A stretch of DNA of 64,000 nucleotides. Origin: Streptococcus suis (GTDB lineage Bacteria; Bacillota; Bacilli; Lactobacillales; Streptococcaceae). This document shows, one piece after another, positions 48,586-56,436 of the stretch (position 1 is its first letter; the number at the start of each line of letters is the position of its first letter). The position numbers and the translations under genes were made by a program. The notes beneath the pieces were generated by a model. The model did no database searches, was not told where the DNA came from, and saw only the letters and a program-made list of their open reading frames with translations. The stretch spans positions 1 to 64,000 of the forward strand of contig NZ_POQQ01000040.1 of the NCBI RefSeq assembly GCF_002964575.1, given 5' to 3'.

Positions 48586-49179
48586 ATGTTTACACCTAAA
48601 AATCTCTTGATACATTTGTTTTTTGTTATTATTTGTGTCGGAATGCTCTTAAATGACGTTCAAAATACGGAACTCATTTGGAATATGCTCTGGGCCTTGT
48701 TGGCCTTGGACTTTGCTATTTTGGTCCGCCAAAATAATCATACTGCCAGCAAGCTCTTAATCACACCATTTTGGCTCTTCTTCTATCCAAATACCTTCTA
48801 TGTGTTAACTGAGTTAGTCAATATTCAATTTTCCAGCACTGCCCTTTGGGAACGTAGTAGTTTACTCTTATTCATGCTTTATATCCCAAGTATCTTATTT
48901 GGTATCATGGCTGGTGTTGAGAGCTTAGAAGCTATTTTCAAGGGATATAATATTAAATTTTACGGACTACGTCTCTTAATTATCGGCAGTCTGTCTCTAT
49001 TTGCGAGTTATGCTATTTATATCGGTCGCTATGCCAACATTCGGTCCTGGGATATTTTTATCCGCCCTGTGACAGTTTTTTCTAGCATGATTTCAGCAAT
49101 TACCTGGGATACCTTCCCCTTTATCTTTGGCTTTACCCTCCTGCAAATCATGGTCTTGGTCTTTGCCGTTGATGAATAA
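48586..49179 (+). CDS. DUF1361 membrane protein, copy 1
   Basis: 198 aa with about five to six membrane helices. Family-like features are the FWLFFYPNTFYVLTELV block (about residues 62-78), MLYIPSILFGIMAGVESL, and the terminal FTLLQIMVLVFAVDE. No function is known for DUF1361. ATG 48586 is chosen for the GGGG upstream and because it matches the start of copy 2. A TATACT box lies about 35 bp upstream. Confidence 0.75.
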   Translation: MFTPKNLLIHLFFVIICVGMLLNDVQNTELIWNMLWALLALDFAILVRQNNHTASKLLITPFWLFFYPNTFYVLTELVNIQFSSTALWERSSLLLFMLYIPSILFGIMAGVESLEAIFKGYNIKFYGLRLLIIGSLSLFASYAIYIGRYANIRSWDIFIRPVTVFSSMISAITWDTFPFIFGFTLLQIMVLVFAVDE

Positions 49180-49187
49180 TTGAGTTG

Positions 49188-49211
49188 AAAGAAACAGGTT
49201 GCTGTTTCTTT
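49188..49211 (+). terminator. Terminator after DUF1361 copy 1
   Basis: AAAGAAACAG-GTTG-CTGTTTCTTT followed by a T run. It isolates the first DUF1361 gene from the second. Confidence 0.85.
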
Positions 49212-49315
49212 TTTTAATCCAAGCTTAAACAAGTCCTAACAATGTGATGACAAGTCCCCTTTTTCTTCCTGAATATGATATACTAGCATTTATATTCTAC
49301 AGAAAGAGGTTTCCT

Positions 49316-49909
49316 ATGTTTACTAAGAAAAATGTTTTTATCCATATTTTTTTCCTCATCATCGCTGCTGGTCTAAAGCGTTATGGTGTCACAGCACCTG
49401 ACTTGACTTGGAATATGTTCTTGGCTTTGGTGGCACTAGATTTTGCAATTCTCACCAACCACACAAAATCTAATATCCTCAAAATCATTACTGGCCTTCT
49501 CTGGCTCTTTTTCTACCCCAACACCTTTTACATGGTGACGGACATCGTCCACATGCACTTTGCCAACACAGTCCTTTGGCAACGGGAAAGCATGATTCTT
49601 TTCATGCTCTATGTCCCAAGTATTTTCTATGGGGTCATGACTGGCGTGGAAAGCCTGCGGCTGATTTTCTCTGCCTTCTCTATCAAGTCCTACTGGTTCA
49701 GGCTGTTTCTGATTGGCGGTCTTTCCCTTCTATCCAGCTTTGCCATTCACATCGGACGCTATGCACGGCTCAATTCATGGGACATCTTTACCAGACCAAG
49801 CTTGGTCGTCAGCGAAATGATTGAAGTCGTTTCCTGGGCCGCCCTGCCCTTCATCCTTGGCTTTACCTTTATACAAATCATGGTCCTGGTCTTTTCCGTA
49901 GACGAATAA
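49316..49909 (+). CDS. DUF1361 membrane protein, copy 2
   Basis: 198 aa, same length as copy 1 and clearly paralogous throughout (MFT-KN start, LLWLFFYPNTFYMVTDIVHMHFANT, LYVPSIFYGVMTGVESL, IQIMVLVFSVDE). It starts at ATG 49316 with AAAGAGG upstream; earlier in-frame ATGs have no RBS. Codon choice is richer in G/C than copy 1, so the duplication is old or the two copies have different histories. Function unknown. Confidence 0.75.
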   Translation: MFTKKNVFIHIFFLIIAAGLKRYGVTAPDLTWNMFLALVALDFAILTNHTKSNILKIITGLLWLFFYPNTFYMVTDIVHMHFANTVLWQRESMILFMLYVPSIFYGVMTGVESLRLIFSAFSIKSYWFRLFLIGGLSLLSSFAIHIGRYARLNSWDIFTRPSLVVSEMIEVVSWAALPFILGFTFIQIMVLVFSVDE

Positions 49910-49911
49910 CA

Positions 49912-49945
49912 AAACCGGCAACAGCCTTGTACTGTTACCGGTTTT
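49912..49945. terminator. Bidirectional terminator
   Basis: AAAACCGGCAACAG pairs with CTGTTACCGGTTTT with one mismatch/bulge, between DUF1361 copy 2 and the convergent coiled-coil membrane protein. Confidence 0.88.
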
Positions 49946-49947
49946 CT

Positions 49948-50694
49948 TTATTCTATGTGAAGTTGTTCAAAAACATCTTCCAAATCAGCTATCATTTCTT
50001 GATGAAATTCCAAATAATAGCTTTTCTGGTCAGAATCTGGCAATTTTTCAATGTCAGCTAAAATAGCTCGATAACGTTGAAGAATACTCTTACCAGCTTC
50101 GATATCCTGCTCATCCATTTGCCAATGACCTGCCGCAATAGCATCCAAATCGTCATAGGCTGACAAGACGGTTTCTGTCCACTCACGCTTGTCCTTGTTG
50201 AGGATGACAATCTTTTCTGTCAGCCATTCTTCAAACCTTTCCTCTTCTGTCAAAGACTGGTTAGTGGCGGTCTTAGTCACTCGGTCGGATTTACTGGAAC
50301 GAAGGTAATTCCGATAAAACCAGAAGGCAAAAAGAATAGCTAGAATGATATTGACTGGAAAAACAAAGCTAAGGGTGAACAGTACGGTCAGCCACAAGAT
50401 TAACTTAATATTCCTAGCTTCCTTTTCTGCTCTGCTATTTCGCACTTCCCAATCATCCAGTATCGTTTGGGCTTGGGCAGTATAGGTTTCAACCAATTTT
50501 GCCAATCGTAGCTTTTTCTCTGGGTCGTCTTCCAGCTCCATAGCCAAATAGGCTTGGTTGGCACGGGCCTTGGCCGCCTCATAGGTCTGGACAGTCGCCA
50601 CATATTCCGCATTGCTCTTCATCTGATTCAGCAAGCGATCCGTCTGTCCTTTGATAAAAGTCCGATCTCTTGATGTTAATTTACGGTAAGGCAT
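49948..50694 (-). CDS. Coiled-coil protein with central membrane hairpin, unknown function
   Basis: 248 aa. Residues 1-95 are charged and helical with coiled-coil character. Two membrane segments follow (about 98-128, LILWLTVLFTLSFVFPVNIILAILFAFWFY), and the C-terminal ~110 residues are again charged and helical. No enzymatic motif or recognised family. It lies last on a minus-strand run that includes two very small membrane proteins, with a 76-bp gap. A structural or envelope role is possible but not shown. Confidence 0.68.
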   Translation of the reverse strand: MPYRKLTSRDRTFIKGQTDRLLNQMKSNAEYVATVQTYEAAKARANQAYLAMELEDDPEKKLRLAKLVETYTAQAQTILDDWEVRNSRAEKEARNIKLILWLTVLFTLSFVFPVNIILAILFAFWFYRNYLRSSKSDRVTKTATNQSLTEEERFEEWLTEKIVILNKDKREWTETVLSAYDDLDAIAAGHWQMDEQDIEAGKSILQRYRAILADIEKLPDSDQKSYYLEFHQEMIADLEDVFEQLHIE

Positions 50695-50770
50695 AGCAAC
50701 CCCTTCCTGAATATCTGAAATATACTAGCATTTTGCGCTAGCCTGTGTTCTTTTGCAATGCTCGTAACTA

Positions 50771-50896
50771 TTATTTTTTTCTGCCAAACAATAGGCATAA
50801 AATGACCCAAGCACCTGCCAATGCGATAATGATTACAGGTGAGGACCAGAGTAAGATAAAAATCCAAATAAAGAGTTTCATAAAGAGTTCTTCCAT
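50771..50896 (-). CDS. Small membrane protein, 41 aa
   Basis: ATG 50896 follows AGGAGG at good spacing. The product begins MEELFMKLFIWIFILL and ends LCLLFGRKK, with two hydrophobic stretches separated by a Ser-Ser-Pro turn. It sits 12 bp after another tiny membrane ORF, so they probably share a transcript. Function unknown. Confidence 0.55.
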   Translation of the reverse strand: MEELFMKLFIWIFILLWSSPVIIIALAGAWVILCLLFGRKK

Positions 50897-50908
50897 TTGT
50901 CTTTCCTC

Positions 50909-50998
50909 CTACTTCCTACGTCTGAGACCAATCGCTATGGCGATACAGCCCACCAGATAACAAATCGAAAATGTAAAAAATAGAAATGCTCCCATCAT
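50909..50998 (-). CDS. Small membrane protein, 29 aa
   Basis: ATG 50998 (a second ATG follows at once), with AGGAG 8 nt upstream. One hydrophobic helix (FLFFTFSICYLVGCIAIAIGL) is followed by a basic tail RRRK, i.e. a one-pass membrane peptide. The strong RBS and tandem arrangement support translation. Function unknown. Confidence 0.5.
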   Translation of the reverse strand: MMGAFLFFTFSICYLVGCIAIAIGLRRRK

Positions 50999-51030
50999 AA
51001 ATATTCTCCTTTAATTTAGCTGATAAGATA

Positions 51031-51198
51031 TCATAAATTTAGTTGTTTAAAAAGCTCATTTATTTTTTGTTCAATCTGTTCTAATTCTACCACAAACCAT
51101 TCAGTAACAGAAACTATTTTACCCGTTGGAGAAATGGTTTCTAGTTGAACACGTTTATCGTAGAAGGCATCCTGCTTTACAACATTAAGTGTGCCCAT
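51031..51198 (-). CDS. Small protein of 55 aa at the edge of the restriction island
   Basis: Starts MGTLNVVKQDAFYDKRV and ends in a Glu/Gln/Lys helix (EQIEQKINELFKQLNL). It has no membrane segment and only a weak RBS. It lies 38 bp after the nuclease gene on the same strand. It could be a small native gene or the tail of a gene displaced by the island. Confidence 0.4.
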   Translation of the reverse strand: MGTLNVVKQDAFYDKRVQLETISPTGKIVSVTEWFVVELEQIEQKINELFKQLNL

Positions 51199-51236
51199 CT
51201 TCTAATTCAAGCAATCCCTTTTTAAACCACAAAACT

Positions 51237-51740
51237 CTATATTTTAGGTATGATAGAATGATTATCTACTCCATCCTTCGAAATATCCCATCTGGCTACA
51301 TTAATTTTTTTTATTCGTTTTCCACTCCCATAATCAAGCAAATCTTCTCTTTTTAAATTGATTAAAACTTTTTGTAGGCTCCCTAACCCATCAGATGATA
51401 ATAAATATGCTTCTTCGGGATTACAAAGTTTACAATATATCAATAATTGTCCTAAATTTGGAAGAGTTAACGCTGTCTTTTTCGCTTCAACAAAATAGAT
51501 TTCAGCTCTATCTTTCCATCTTACAATCCCCAAAACATCAATTTCAATTTTCAATCCAACAACTTGTGGAAAATATTGTATTACATCATATTTATTTAAA
51601 ATTGAATCTAAATATACGGAGTGACAATCTAATACAAATATTTCACACCTCTTGTTTTTAAACTTTTCCCTAAGGTATGTATCTAACCATTTGACCATAC
51701 CTGGGTATAACTCAAATTCACTTCTTACCTTATTCGCCAT
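51237..51740 (-). CDS. PD-(D/E)XK nuclease, probable restriction subunit
   Basis: 167 aa. The catalytic core reads IEID68V...FVE85AK87, followed by a helix with Gln98 (NLGQLLIYC), i.e. the PD-(D/E)XK arrangement of nucleases. The start overlaps the end of the LAGLIDADG-like gene by 11 nt, so the two are translationally coupled behind the methylase fusion. Residues 1-60 are mixed alpha/beta and may bind the partner or DNA. It is small for a stand-alone type II restriction enzyme, which supports a separate recognition subunit. AT-rich base composition fits horizontal acquisition. Confidence 0.75.
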   Translation of the reverse strand: MANKVRSEFELYPGMVKWLDTYLREKFKNKRCEIFVLDCHSVYLDSILNKYDVIQYFPQVVGLKIEIDVLGIVRWKDRAEIYFVEAKKTALTLPNLGQLLIYCKLCNPEEAYLLSSDGLGSLQKVLINLKREDLLDYGSGKRIKKINVARWDISKDGVDNHSIIPKI

Positions 51741-52602
51741 ATCCTAACTCTTTTGCTAATTGAGTCCATGAATCAAAATGCTTTCCTCTTATTTTTTCGG
51801 GTAAACTATCATCATTTTCCATTGGGTGAATCGGCTTGCTTCTTAACCTAACAGCTTTCTCCCAATAGAATTGATGGGTTTTATTTTCATCTAAATAATC
51901 AAGTAATTCTTCTGCATATCGTTCTAATGCCCTTTGCTTGTGAACAACATTAAATCCTATAGGTAGAAACTCATTTGCCCATATTTTAACCTGGTGTTCC
52001 TTTTTCCAATATTTCGTTTTTCCTTGCTTATATTTTTTTAAATTAGAATCTCTGAAGTTAGGATGACCAAAATCTATTGTTTGAACGGGTATATCTAATG
52101 TTTTCAACATATTAGCTATATCTATAACAAATTGCCAGTTACCTGGAATCTCAATGTACACTCTATGACATCCATCTTGACCAAAAGCCAGATTACTTTT
52201 CCTAATGTAGCCAGTCACGTCCGCTACCCCTCTGAGCAATTCCTTCTTCTCATCAATAGTCATATTAAATAATTCATCATTCATTACCATAGTTGAATGG
52301 TGAACACCATTTCCAATAAATCTGAGAATCTCTCTCATAGTATAATCTTCATTAGACTTTGTAAAAGACACCCTTGTTACATTCTTTGTTTGTGAAATAG
52401 GCAGTGAATGTCCTAACAGCGGCTCAATAATACTTCTAATATCAGCTAAACTACTTTTTACATATACTGAAACTTCTAACCCTTCATCATCTCGTAAATT
52501 TTTATGGGGTATCTCTATCGTAACTGTGGTGTAATTGGTATCCCTTTGTACTTCTCCATTTCCTAATATCATACCTACTAAATAAGCCATTTGATTATTC
52601 AT
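51730..52602 (-). CDS. LAGLIDADG-like protein of the restriction system
   Basis: 290 aa from ATG 52602 (GAGGT 9 nt upstream; a TTG two codons earlier is possible). Two LAGLIDADG-type helices are visible, MAYLVGMILGNGEV (residues 5-18) and ELLRGVADVTGYI (about 121-133), each followed by a beta-rich half. The acidic residues that normally hold the metals appear changed: GDG reads GNG, and DADG reads DVTG. It may therefore bind DNA without cutting and supply specificity to the adjoining PD-(D/E)XK nuclease. It overlaps both neighbours. Function is inferred from fold-like motifs and operon position. Confidence 0.65.
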   Translation of the reverse strand: MNNQMAYLVGMILGNGEVQRDTNYTTVTIEIPHKNLRDDEGLEVSVYVKSSLADIRSIIEPLLGHSLPISQTKNVTRVSFTKSNEDYTMREILRFIGNGVHHSTMVMNDELFNMTIDEKKELLRGVADVTGYIRKSNLAFGQDGCHRVYIEIPGNWQFVIDIANMLKTLDIPVQTIDFGHPNFRDSNLKKYKQGKTKYWKKEHQVKIWANEFLPIGFNVVHKQRALERYAEELLDYLDENKTHQFYWEKAVRLRSKPIHPMENDDSLPEKIRGKHFDSWTQLAKELGYGE

Positions 52603-54694
52603 TTTCAATTACCTCACCCTCATTATTGACAAAATTTTCATAAATCTGATCAGCAATAGCCTTCGCCATAAGCGGTGGCACTGCATTACCAATTTGTGTT
52701 CTAATATCAACCTTACTACCATAGAAAATAAATCTATCATCAAACGACTGAATTCGTGCGGCCTCTCTCGGTGTAATAGAACGATGTAAAAATGGATGAT
52801 TGTTTGTACCATTTGATGCTGCATCAAATCTTGTATCTATAGTAGGGGATGGCTCATCCCACTTCAATCTACCCCACGTTGATTTATATTTTTGTTTTCC
52901 TAAAAGTTTTTTTGGAAGATATTCCTTACCTTTTTCTGGTGGAATCATGCTAAGTTTATGAATTGCAATTTCAGAATGATTGGAGGCTTTATGGTTATAT
53001 AGTTTCACACTATCTTTCCTCATAAGCTTTTGATATTCTGTTCTTGCTTCTGTGATATAACTCTGTTCAAAATCACCCTCATTTGAATTCAAATACGCTA
53101 AATCTTCAATAGCATCTCGAACTGTTGTTAAGCTTTTGACTGTTGGCTCTGGTAACGAAATTGCATTTTTTTTACTACATAAGAAAATGACCCTCTCTCT
53201 ATTTTGTGGAACACCGTAATCACTTGCTCTAAGTATGCCTACACTAACTTCATAACCTAGTTTCTTTATCTCATTTATAATTTGTTCTTTAAACCAACCG
53301 TTTGATGTCGACATCAAATTTTTTACATTTTCTATTACAAAAACTAATGGTTGCAACACCTTAACTAAATGAAGAAATTCTATAAATAAAAAATTCCTAG
53401 GGTCCTCTAACCCTAACTTCTTACCTTTTAACGAGAACCCTTGACATGGTGGTCCACCAATAATCATATTTACTTTATTTTTTTTCGAAAGATCTATTAT
53501 TTTTTTCTTTATCTCTTTGTCCTTTATATCTCCTATAATCAATTCTGAGCCTGGGATATTTTTTCTGAACGTCTGTGCGACCTTTTCGTTAACATCTAAT
53601 GCAACTTTTGTTACAAAATGAGGATTTTTATGCATTCCATACGACATACCTCCTGCACCACAAAATAAATCAAGTATTCTAAATTCCATTTCTTTATCAC
53701 TCTCTCGTCTTTTTATCAATATTCGCTTAAACATTTCTTTACCATTTATTTTTGGTTTAAAAAGATCATACTCATTATCAGAACCATGATTTGCCTCTCC
53801 AACAATTTCAAATATTTCATCATTATGATATTTCAAATATGTAAGTGGCACACCCATTATTCCATAATAATCCATTGGTATTTCTGAAACTCTGTAAACG
53901 TGAATTGCATCAAAATTATCATACTTCGGATAATTACCTTCTATGAATTTGTGAGTCAAAACAAGCTTCTTTTTGCTATTAGTGGGAACCTCTAAATTTG
54001 TAAGCCACATTGCATTTCCTAAACTTCTCCATTTTTGACCAAATTCGTCCACCCAAAACCTTGTTTTTCTTGGTTCAGTACTATCTGGAACCCTAAATGA
54101 CATATCTCCAAAATGGTAGCCTACACGAGCTTCATTCTTCTTTATATAAGGAAAAATTTCTTTGTATGTTATTGCATTTTGGTTGCTAATCAAGAGATAT
54201 TTCTTATGATACTTAGTTAGCAATGAGAATAATTCTGAAAATTTAGAAAAAGGTGGATTTGTCACTACAATATCAGAATCGATTAAATACTTTATAGATT
54301 CTGGGCTTCTAAAATCTCCGTCACCAGTTAGTTTTCGAAGCTTTCTATCATTTACGAACATGTCAAAGAGCTTGTTTTCATCTAAACAATCAATGATAGC
54401 AGGTGACATTTCGTCAATCTCCAGAATAAGCCCCCTGCCATCTTCACTTGAATGAATCTCCGAGTTTGCATATGAAATACATACCAGTTTTTTTAAGTTA
54501 AATCGATTGAAATTTTTCAGAAAATATTTTGCAAAAGCGGAATCATATGGGTTGTCACAATTACAAAGTACTTTTTTCCCAATGAATTGAGATTCATAAT
54601 GTTGTACTTCACTTTCTACGGTTTTATAATCTGTATACCATTCATCTGTATTATTCCCACTGTATTTTGCTTTATTTAATATTGAGTTTCCCAC
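52595..54694 (-). CDS. Fused DNA methyltransferase: EcoRI-type adenine MTase + cytosine-C5 MTase
   Basis: 699 aa in two parts. Residues ~15-330 match EcoRI-type adenine methylases: DEWYTDYKTVESE, VLCNCDNPYDS, DIVVTNPPFS with the NPPF catalytic motif at 146-149, and SNQNAITYKEIFPYI. From about 336 a full C5-cytosine methylase follows: DLFCGAGG (342-349), PPCQGFS with the catalytic Cys417, ENV (455-457), QNRERVIF, TPREAARIQSF and IGNAVPP. Both halves look intact. An internal Met at ~336 marks the join. Two different modifications suggest an asymmetric recognition site with each strand protected differently. Confidence 0.88.
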   Translation of the reverse strand: MGNSILNKAKYSGNNTDEWYTDYKTVESEVQHYESQFIGKKVLCNCDNPYDSAFAKYFLKNFNRFNLKKLVCISYANSEIHSSEDGRGLILEIDEMSPAIIDCLDENKLFDMFVNDRKLRKLTGDGDFRSPESIKYLIDSDIVVTNPPFSKFSELFSLLTKYHKKYLLISNQNAITYKEIFPYIKKNEARVGYHFGDMSFRVPDSTEPRKTRFWVDEFGQKWRSLGNAMWLTNLEVPTNSKKKLVLTHKFIEGNYPKYDNFDAIHVYRVSEIPMDYYGIMGVPLTYLKYHNDEIFEIVGEANHGSDNEYDLFKPKINGKEMFKRILIKRRESDKEMEFRILDLFCGAGGMSYGMHKNPHFVTKVALDVNEKVAQTFRKNIPGSELIIGDIKDKEIKKKIIDLSKKNKVNMIIGGPPCQGFSLKGKKLGLEDPRNFLFIEFLHLVKVLQPLVFVIENVKNLMSTSNGWFKEQIINEIKKLGYEVSVGILRASDYGVPQNRERVIFLCSKKNAISLPEPTVKSLTTVRDAIEDLAYLNSNEGDFEQSYITEARTEYQKLMRKDSVKLYNHKASNHSEIAIHKLSMIPPEKGKEYLPKKLLGKQKYKSTWGRLKWDEPSPTIDTRFDAASNGTNNHPFLHRSITPREAARIQSFDDRFIFYGSKVDIRTQIGNAVPPLMAKAIADQIYENFVNNEGEVIENE

Positions 54695-54732
54695 TATTAA
54701 AACCTCTTACTATCCTTTTCTGCCTATTCATA

Positions 54733-55038
54733 TTACGTATTTTCAACCTCACACACTTTATAATTTATGAAATATCTCATTCTAAGTTGTGATTTTTTAT
54801 CCTTAATTCCTTCTTCAATCTCAGCAACACCTGCCACAACCGACTTATCAGTAGGAACCGTCTTGTAATACAATTTGTTCTTGATTTCACCACTTTGTTC
54901 TTTACGGATACGGGTGATAGTCGCTTTTGGAATATCATAAAAAGACAAGAATTCATAGATAAAAGAAGCTTGGTCAAAGCCGTCTTCCAATAACTGCTGA
55001 ATCTTGTCTTCGATTGTAATAATATCAAACTTTGCCAT
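54733..55038 (-). CDS. N-terminal fragment resembling a large N6-DNA methyltransferase
   Basis: 101 aa, beginning MAKFDIITIEDKIQQLLEDGF and IYEFLSFYDIPKATITRIRK. This matches from memory the first ~90 residues of large (~900 aa) Streptococcus class I DNA methyltransferases of the type IIG/YeeA kind. After QLRMRYFI the sequence changes to a short unrelated tail and stops, so it is probably a remnant cut when the present restriction island arrived. It could alternatively be a small functional protein upstream of the methylase fusion (38-bp gap). The family match is uncertain. Confidence 0.45.
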   Translation of the reverse strand: MAKFDIITIEDKIQQLLEDGFDQASFIYEFLSFYDIPKATITRIRKEQSGEIKNKLYYKTVPTDKSVVAGVAEIEEGIKDKKSQLRMRYFINYKVCEVENT

Positions 55039-55172
55039 AAGATCTCCTAGCTTTTCCTAACACATTTGTATTAGTACAAAAGGAGCGTTTGATGAAAAAA
55101 TAACCCACGTTATTATACTAAACACACCATTCAGATTCCTAATCTTATTTTGTGATAGGACTGTTGTTGTTA

Positions 55173-55225
55173 GGGTTTGACTGAAAGTCAAACCCATGGT
55201 ATACGTAGTATATCATGGGCATTTT
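55173..55225. terminator. Tandem hairpins in gene-free DNA upstream of the restriction island
   Basis: A perfect 10-bp stem GGGTTTGACT/AGTCAAACCC (55173-55195) runs into a second stem CCCATG...CATGGG around GTATACGTAGTATA, followed by CATTTTTAT. On the plus strand the second is a credible terminator. A stray RBS and ATG (AAAGGAG...ATGAAAAAATAA, about 55080-55107) upstream look like the beginning of a lost gene. Confidence 0.6.
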
Positions 55226-55236
55226 TATATTAGTTT

Positions 55237-55573
55237 TTAAAAATCCATCCTCCTCACCATCTCCTCCATATCATAGTCAAAAAGCAGGTCATGGCAGTCT
55301 GTAAAAAGCTGGCGACGCTTGTCATCATCCACCACCGCGATATCCACTCCCCTATCGTCATAGCAATGATACAGAACCTTTTCCTGACTAGATAGAAAGA
55401 TAAGAGAAGCAGAAAGGTAGTTAAAGCCACCATGGTCGGCCTTGATAATCTCCTTCAACAGAGCTTCCAAATCTTGGTCAGCGACCGGAAAAAGATAGCG
55501 TTCATAGACCAGCACTTCTCCCGTCCAATCTTCCGTTTCTATTAAATTAGGTTCTGTCCAGCCTTTTTTGATG
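55237..55573 (-). pseudogene. DUF3885-domain gene, 3' fragment
   Basis: Codes the C-terminal ~110 residues of a DUF3885 protein (EDWTGEVLVYERYLFPVADQDLEALL and YHCYDDRGVDIAVVDDDKR), closely matching the intact copy at 56544-57128. Upstream, near 55573, the match stops and an in-frame stop appears, so the 5' half is missing. A GTG at 55515 could yield a 92-aa product, but the position suggests decay after a duplication. Confidence 0.72.
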
Positions 55574-55587
55574 ATTTATATAAAAAA

Positions 55588-55617
55588 TTGTCAAACGATT
55601 TTACTTTGTGGTATAAT
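55588..55617 (+). promoter_or_regulatory. Promoter of putative antitoxin RNA 1
   Basis: TTGTCA (55588-55593) and TATAAT (55612-55617) are spaced 18 bp. An almost identical promoter occurs exactly 400 bp downstream, at 55988-56017. Confidence 0.7.
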
Positions 55618-55623
55618 AAGGGT

Positions 55624-55746
55624 GAAAAAGGGATTGAGCGCCAACTCAATCCCAGTAGAACCGTTTTAAAGACGGGACGAATGAAGATTACAGTCAACCT
55701 GCTAGTTCACTCGGTCAAAGTTTCGTAGCGGTTGGCTGTCTTTTAT
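55624..55746 (+). ncRNA. Putative type I antitoxin RNA 1
   Basis: The predicted transcript begins just after the promoter, has an early hairpin GGGATTGAG-CGCCAA-CTCAATCCC (about 55630-55653), and ends at ACAGTCAACC/GGTTGGCTGT (55690-55739) plus UUUUAUUUUU. It runs opposite to the small toxin gene and overlaps its 3' end and terminator. This is the arrangement of RNA-regulated type I toxin-antitoxin pairs. No ORF of note. Confidence 0.6.
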
Positions 55747-55835
55747 TTTTTACGATTGTTAAAAATAAATGTCAGTAGCACGATTAGTAACGTGCCAAAC
55801 TGAAACATCAGCCCGAGGGCCTCTGCTACAGACAT
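55743..55835 (-). CDS. Putative type I toxin, holin-like membrane peptide
   Basis: 30 aa beginning MSVAEALGLMFQFGTLL and ending FIFNNRKK, i.e. a short polar N-terminus, one hydrophobic helix and a Lys-rich end. This is the pattern of holin-like type I toxins (Hol_Tox/TxpA-like). AAAGG lies 9 nt before ATG 55835. An extended -10 (TGGTATAAT) near 55924 gives a leader of about 80 nt, again typical. Its mRNA 3' end is antisense to the RNA from 55624. Membrane toxicity is inferred from family resemblance. Confidence 0.65.
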   Translation of the reverse strand: MSVAEALGLMFQFGTLLIVLLTFIFNNRKK

Positions 55836-55987
55836 TGCGGCAAACCTTTCTAGTTCGGTACTGCATAGGCACCACCTCCCAAAACAAATTTCCGCCCCGC
55901 TTTTGGAACTTTTCTACTGTTCTATTATACCATATTTTCCTCAGATTTTGCCTACATTTTAATGTTTTCTAAAACTTCATATAGCAT

Positions 55988-56017
55988 TTGTCAAACGATT
56001 TTAGTTTGTGGTATAAT
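55988..56017 (+). promoter_or_regulatory. Promoter of putative antitoxin RNA 2
   Basis: TTGTCA (55988-55993) and TATAAT (56012-56017), with the intervening bases nearly identical to promoter 1 (one C-to-G change). This shows that the modules were duplicated. Confidence 0.7.
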
Positions 56018-56023
56018 GGTTTT

Positions 56024-56192
56024 GAAAAAGGGATTGAGCGCCAACTCAATCCCAGTATCGTTTCCTTCCGTTTTTCGAGAAACGACCTCAAACAGTCTCC
56101 CAGACCGTTTGAGCATTTTAAAACGGTGGTTCGTGTTATGCTAATTTAGAAATAGCCGTCACTCCCCAAAGTTTTGACGGCTATTTCTTTTT
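56024..56192 (+). ncRNA. Putative type I antitoxin RNA 2
   Basis: The first ~30 nt repeat antitoxin RNA 1 including the GGGATTGAG/CTCAATCCC hairpin, then the sequence diverges. It ends at AGAAATAGCCGTCA/TGACGGCTATTTCT (56148-56188) plus a T run. It lies opposite the degenerate toxin copy 2 and overlaps its 3' end. Confidence 0.55.
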
Positions 56193-56291
56193 GTCATCAT
56201 CTTTGAAGATTGTATAGCGCAAACTTATCAAGGCGATTGTGAAACCACTAAAACTCAATAAAGTTTGTACCACTTCAAACGCTGTAAAAGA
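56181..56291 (-). pseudogene. Second holin-like toxin, start apparently lost
   Basis: Minus-strand frame FTAFEVVQTLLSFSGFTIAL...IFKDDDKKK fits the same toxin class (one helix and a charged Lys/Asp tail). The expected start region after GAAAGGGGG reads ACAATCTTTTACAGC, with no ATG and a one-base shift, so the natural start seems damaged. A GTG two codons after FE could begin a 30-aa product, but without an RBS. A promoter with an extended -10 (TGGTATAAA) lies near 56407. Confidence 0.5.
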
Positions 56292-56436
56292 TTGTTACCC
56301 CCTTTCCGTCAGATTTTGATGAGTTGCACATAGGCATCACCATCCTCTCACTTAGAAAGTAACCACCGTCTTTCTCCTACATCCATTCCTGGATACAGGA
56401 GCACTTTTATACCATACTAGCATACCATATTTTCCA

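Noticed and set aside
51730..52602. Active homing endonuclease or intein
   Set aside because: Not inserted in a host gene or intron, part of a tightly overlapping restriction operon, and both acidic metal positions seem changed.
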